Positions 62,251 through 64,000 of a stretch of DNA of 64,000 nt are shown here, piece by piece. The DNA is from Glo-17 sp964637835 (GTDB lineage: Bacteria > Krumholzibacteriota > Krumholzibacteriia > LZORAL124-64-63), in NCBI GenBank assembly GCA_964637835.1, contig CAZWYF010000003.1, positions 121,431-185,430 of the forward strand, written 5' to 3'. The position numbers were made by a program, and so were the translations under genes. The notes beneath the pieces were generated by a model, which saw only the letters and a list, made by a program, of their open reading frames with translations, was not told the origin of the DNA and made no database searches. Positions within the stretch are counted from its first letter, which is position 1. Every line of letters begins with the position of its first letter.

Positions 62251-62340
62251 GCTGATCCTCCTTGAAGCGGGTCTTCGGGCGACCCTTGCCAGATCCGTCT
62301 TCTCCTGATGACGTCCCCCGTGCGGGACTTGACGGATTCT
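62251..62340 (-). promoter_or_regulatory. Flagellin copy 1 leader with multiple GGA motifs (candidate CsrA targets)
   Basis: The minus-strand leader between the sigma-28 promoter and the ATG has about five GGA triplets. These include TTCAAGGAGGATCAGC over the ribosome site and ATCAGGAGAAG about 45 bases upstream. CsrA binds such sites as pairs. fliW and csrA are encoded a few kilobases away. Confidence 0.4.
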
Positions 62341-62347
62341 GAGAATA

Positions 62348-62375
62348 TGATCGGCATCATCCGCCATGAGCTTGA
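62348..62375 (-). promoter_or_regulatory. Sigma-28-like promoter of flagellin copy 1
   Basis: Read on the minus strand: TCAA (62375-62372), 16-base spacer, GCCGATCA (62355-62348), seven of eight bases of the FliA -10. Confidence 0.55.
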
Positions 62376-62456
62376 GGGAAAATATCGTAACATGACCTAT
62401 GGGGCCCTGGCCTCGGCAATATTTTGATGTATAGAACGTGTTCTGTGCTTTCACGA

Positions 62457-62492
62457 ACGAACGAGGGCGCCCGGTGGGGCGCCCCCGTTCGT
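62457..62492 (-). terminator. Hairpin terminator after flagellin copy 2
   Basis: A 16-base stem with one mismatch (62457-62472 against 62477-62492) and a four-base loop, 22 bases past the stop of copy 2. No strong T-run on the minus strand. Confidence 0.7.
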
Positions 62493-62513
62493 ATTCGCCG
62501 GTACCGCGCGCGG

Positions 62514-63341
62514 TCAGCCGAGCAACGACATCGCTAGCCCGGGCGTCATGTTCGCCTGGGCGAGCATGGAGATGCCAGCCTGCTGCAGGATCTGATAGCT
62601 GGTCAGCGAGGAGGTCTCGCTGGCCACGTCGACGTCGCGGATGCGGCTGTTGGCGGCCGAGAGGTTCTCCTTCTGGTTGTGGATGTTGCGGATGGACGTC
62701 TCCAGGCGGTTCTGCACCGCACCGAAGTCCGACCGCGCCGAGCTCACCGTATCGATGGCGGTCAGGACCGCGGTCATCGAGGCGGTGGCGTTGGCCGCGT
62801 CGTCGATGGATCCGGTCAGGCCCATGGTGGTGGCGTCCCGTGCGGTGGTCACGTCCACGGCGATGGAGTCCCAGGTATTGGTGTCGATGCCCACCTGGAT
62901 GGCGACCGCTGCGGTGGCCGAGCCGTCCAGCAGCGTGATGCCGTTGAATTCCACCGATTGCGCGATGCGATCGATCTCCTCGATGAGCGCCTGGTACTCG
63001 TTGTCCAGATACCCGCGCTCGGTATTGGTCACCGTCCCGTTGAGCGCCTGCTCCGTCAGTTCCCGCATGCGCAGCAGGATGTTGCTGACCTCGTCCAGGG
63101 CGCCCTCGGCGGTCTGGACCATGGAGATGCCGTCGCTGGCGTTGCGGGCGGCCTGCTCGAGGGCGCGGATGTCGCTCTTCAGACCCTCGCTGATGGCCAG
63201 GCCGGCGGCGTCGTCGCCGGCGCGGTTGATCCGCAGGCCGCTGGAGAGCTTCTCCATGGACTTGTTGAAGTTGATGGTCGAGTTGAACAGATGACGCTGC
63301 GTGTTGATGGAGGCGACGTTGGTGTTGATGCGGATGCCCAT
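62514..63341 (-). CDS. fliC: Flagellin, copy 2
   Basis: 275 residues, the same length as copy 1. The N-terminal block NTNVASINTQRHLFN and shared KSMEKLSSGLRINRAGDDAAG are present; the end is TPGLAMSLLG. It differs from copy 1 mainly in the central domain and in D1 surface residues. The leader carries AAGGAGG before the ATG. A 119-base stretch is identical to copy 3 (see findings). A terminator hairpin lies downstream. No separate strong promoter is visible, so it may be read through from copy 3 or have a weak one. Confidence 0.97.
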   Translation of the reverse strand: MGIRINTNVASINTQRHLFNSTINFNKSMEKLSSGLRINRAGDDAAGLAISEGLKSDIRALEQAARNASDGISMVQTAEGALDEVSNILLRMRELTEQALNGTVTNTERGYLDNEYQALIEEIDRIAQSVEFNGITLLDGSATAAVAIQVGIDTNTWDSIAVDVTTARDATTMGLTGSIDDAANATASMTAVLTAIDTVSSARSDFGAVQNRLETSIRNIHNQKENLSAANSRIRDVDVASETSSLTSYQILQQAGISMLAQANMTPGLAMSLLG

Positions 63342-63388
63342 GGTCTTCCTCCTTGATGACTGGGGCCATCGCGATCACCAGGGCGCGC

Positions 63389-63417
63389 GGTCGGGGCGGC
63401 CGGACGCCGCCCCGACC
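63389..63417 (-). terminator. Hairpin terminator after flagellin copy 3
   Basis: A perfect 12-base stem (GGTCGGGGCGGC arm, 63389-63400 with 63406-63417) and a five-base loop, a few bases past the copy 3 stop. No T-run. Confidence 0.6.
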
Positions 63418-63425
63418 CCCGGCGG

Positions 63426-64000
63426 TTAGCCGAGCAGCGACATGGCCAGGCCGGTGGTCATGTTCGCCTGGGCGAGCATGGAGACGCCGGCCTGCTGCAG
63501 GATCTGGTAGCTGGTCAGGCTGGAGGTCTCGTTGGCCACATCCACGTCGCGGATGCGGCTGTTGGCGGCCGAGAGGTTCTCCTTCTGGTTGTGGATGTTG
63601 CGGATGGACGTCTCCAGGCGGTTCTGCACCGCACCGAAGTCCGACCGCGCCGAGCTCACCGTGTCGATGGCCGCCAGCACCTCGCCCATGGCCGTGCTGG
63701 CGTTGGCCGCCGTGTCCACGCTCGCGGCCAGACCCAGGGTGGTGGAGTCCCGCGCGGTGGTCACGTCCACGGCGATGGAGTCCCAGGTGTTGGTGTCGAT
63801 GCCCACCTGGATGGCGACCGCCGCGGTGGCCGAGCCGTCCAGCAGCTTGATGCCGTTGAACTCGGTGGAGTTGGCGATGCGGTCGACCTCCGACAGCAGG
63901 TCGCTGTACTCGCTGTCGAGGTAGCCGCGCTCGGCGTCGGTCAGGGTGCCGTTGAGCGACTGCTCGGCCAGCTCCCGCAGGCGCAGCAGGATGTTGCTGA
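63426..64000 (-). CDS. fliC: Flagellin, copy 3 (5' end beyond the window)
   Basis: The C-terminal ~190 residues are present and the frame is open to the right edge, so ~85 residues of the N terminus lie outside. The end DVDVANETSSLTSYQILQQAGVSMLAQAN...GLAMSLLG closely matches copy 2. It contains a region identical at the DNA level to copy 2 (63544-63662). Confidence 0.96.
   Translation of the reverse strand, partial: SNILLRLRELAEQSLNGTLTDAERGYLDSEYSDLLSEVDRIANSTEFNGIKLLDGSATAAVAIQVGIDTNTWDSIAVDVTTARDSTTLGLAASVDTAANASTAMGEVLAAIDTVSSARSDFGAVQNRLETSIRNIHNQKENLSAANSRIRDVDVANETSSLTSYQILQQAGVSMLAQANMTTGLAMSLLG

Noticed and set aside
61423..64000. Repeated segments as a possible CRISPR or mobile-element array
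   Set aside because: The repeats are parts of three homologous flagellin genes with intact frames; no short direct repeats with unique spacers and no transposase were seen anywhere in the window.

Overview
The window comes from a high-GC, flagellated, diderm bacterium. It carries a lipid A pathway, BamA and a Tol-Pal envelope system. Several marks point to the FCB superphylum or a neighbouring candidate phylum (Krumholzibacteriota/Eisenbacteria-like). These are the fused LpxC-FabZ, the GlmU-related nucleotidyltransferase with a VPVSELRCGIL start, a secreted enzyme ending in a PNYPNPFNP FlgD/Por-like domain, bacillithiol synthesis genes, a Minf_1886-type protein, and a McsA-McsB-ClpC set in a Gram-negative. 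The taxon is inferred; no rRNA gene is present.

Layout. 0-4.6 kb: end of a LolD-like ATPase, then mcsA-mcsB-clpC (protein-arginine phosphorylation and ClpCP proteolysis). 4.8-14.0 kb: envelope operon bamA-ompH-lpxD-lpxC/fabZ-lpxA-lpxB-DUF374-lpxK, with no Kdo transferase. A small lipoprotein gene converges on lpxK and has a near-perfect sigma-28 promoter. 14.9-20.9 kb: nadB, a class I methyltransferase, bshC, bshB1 and bshA, mostly with overlapping ends; together this looks like a (N-methyl-)bacillithiol operon. 21.0-26.1 kb: a Minf_1886 protein and tolQ-tolR-tolA-tolB-pal-cpoB. 26.2-36.3 kb: P5C dehydrogenase, two divergent tRNA genes, DinB-like protein, a MIO-type ammonia-lyase with an unusual Ala-Cys-Gly motif, a VTT membrane protein, a pRiA4b ORF-3-like protein, an HDOD protein, an orphan sensor kinase and an EamA transporter. 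36.4-42.9 kb: TetR regulator and a three-part RND efflux pump. 42.9-48.8 kb: secreted agmatine-deiminase-like enzyme, a miniature rod-like flagellar protein, GlmU-like protein, HU protein, a 29-residue bS22/mS38-like ribosomal protein, and a PilZ protein with a soluble histidine kinase. 48.8-64.0 kb: flagellar island. A sigma-54 promoter precedes flgF-flgG-flgA-flgH-flgI-flgJ-flgN-flgK-flgL-fliW-csrA. On the other strand lie three tandem flagellin genes, flaG, fliD, fliS and a fliT-like gene, with a sigma-28 promoter before the flagellin nearest flaG.

How the parts fit: the flagellar genes show a usual hierarchy, with sigma-54 for hook/rod genes, sigma-28 for late genes, and FliW-CsrA for control of flagellin translation. 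Two genes far from the island, a lipoprotein and an 86-residue rod-like protein, carry sigma-28-like promoters and may belong to the same regulon. The envelope genes make and insert LPS and outer-membrane proteins. The bsh operon supplies the low-molecular-weight thiol.
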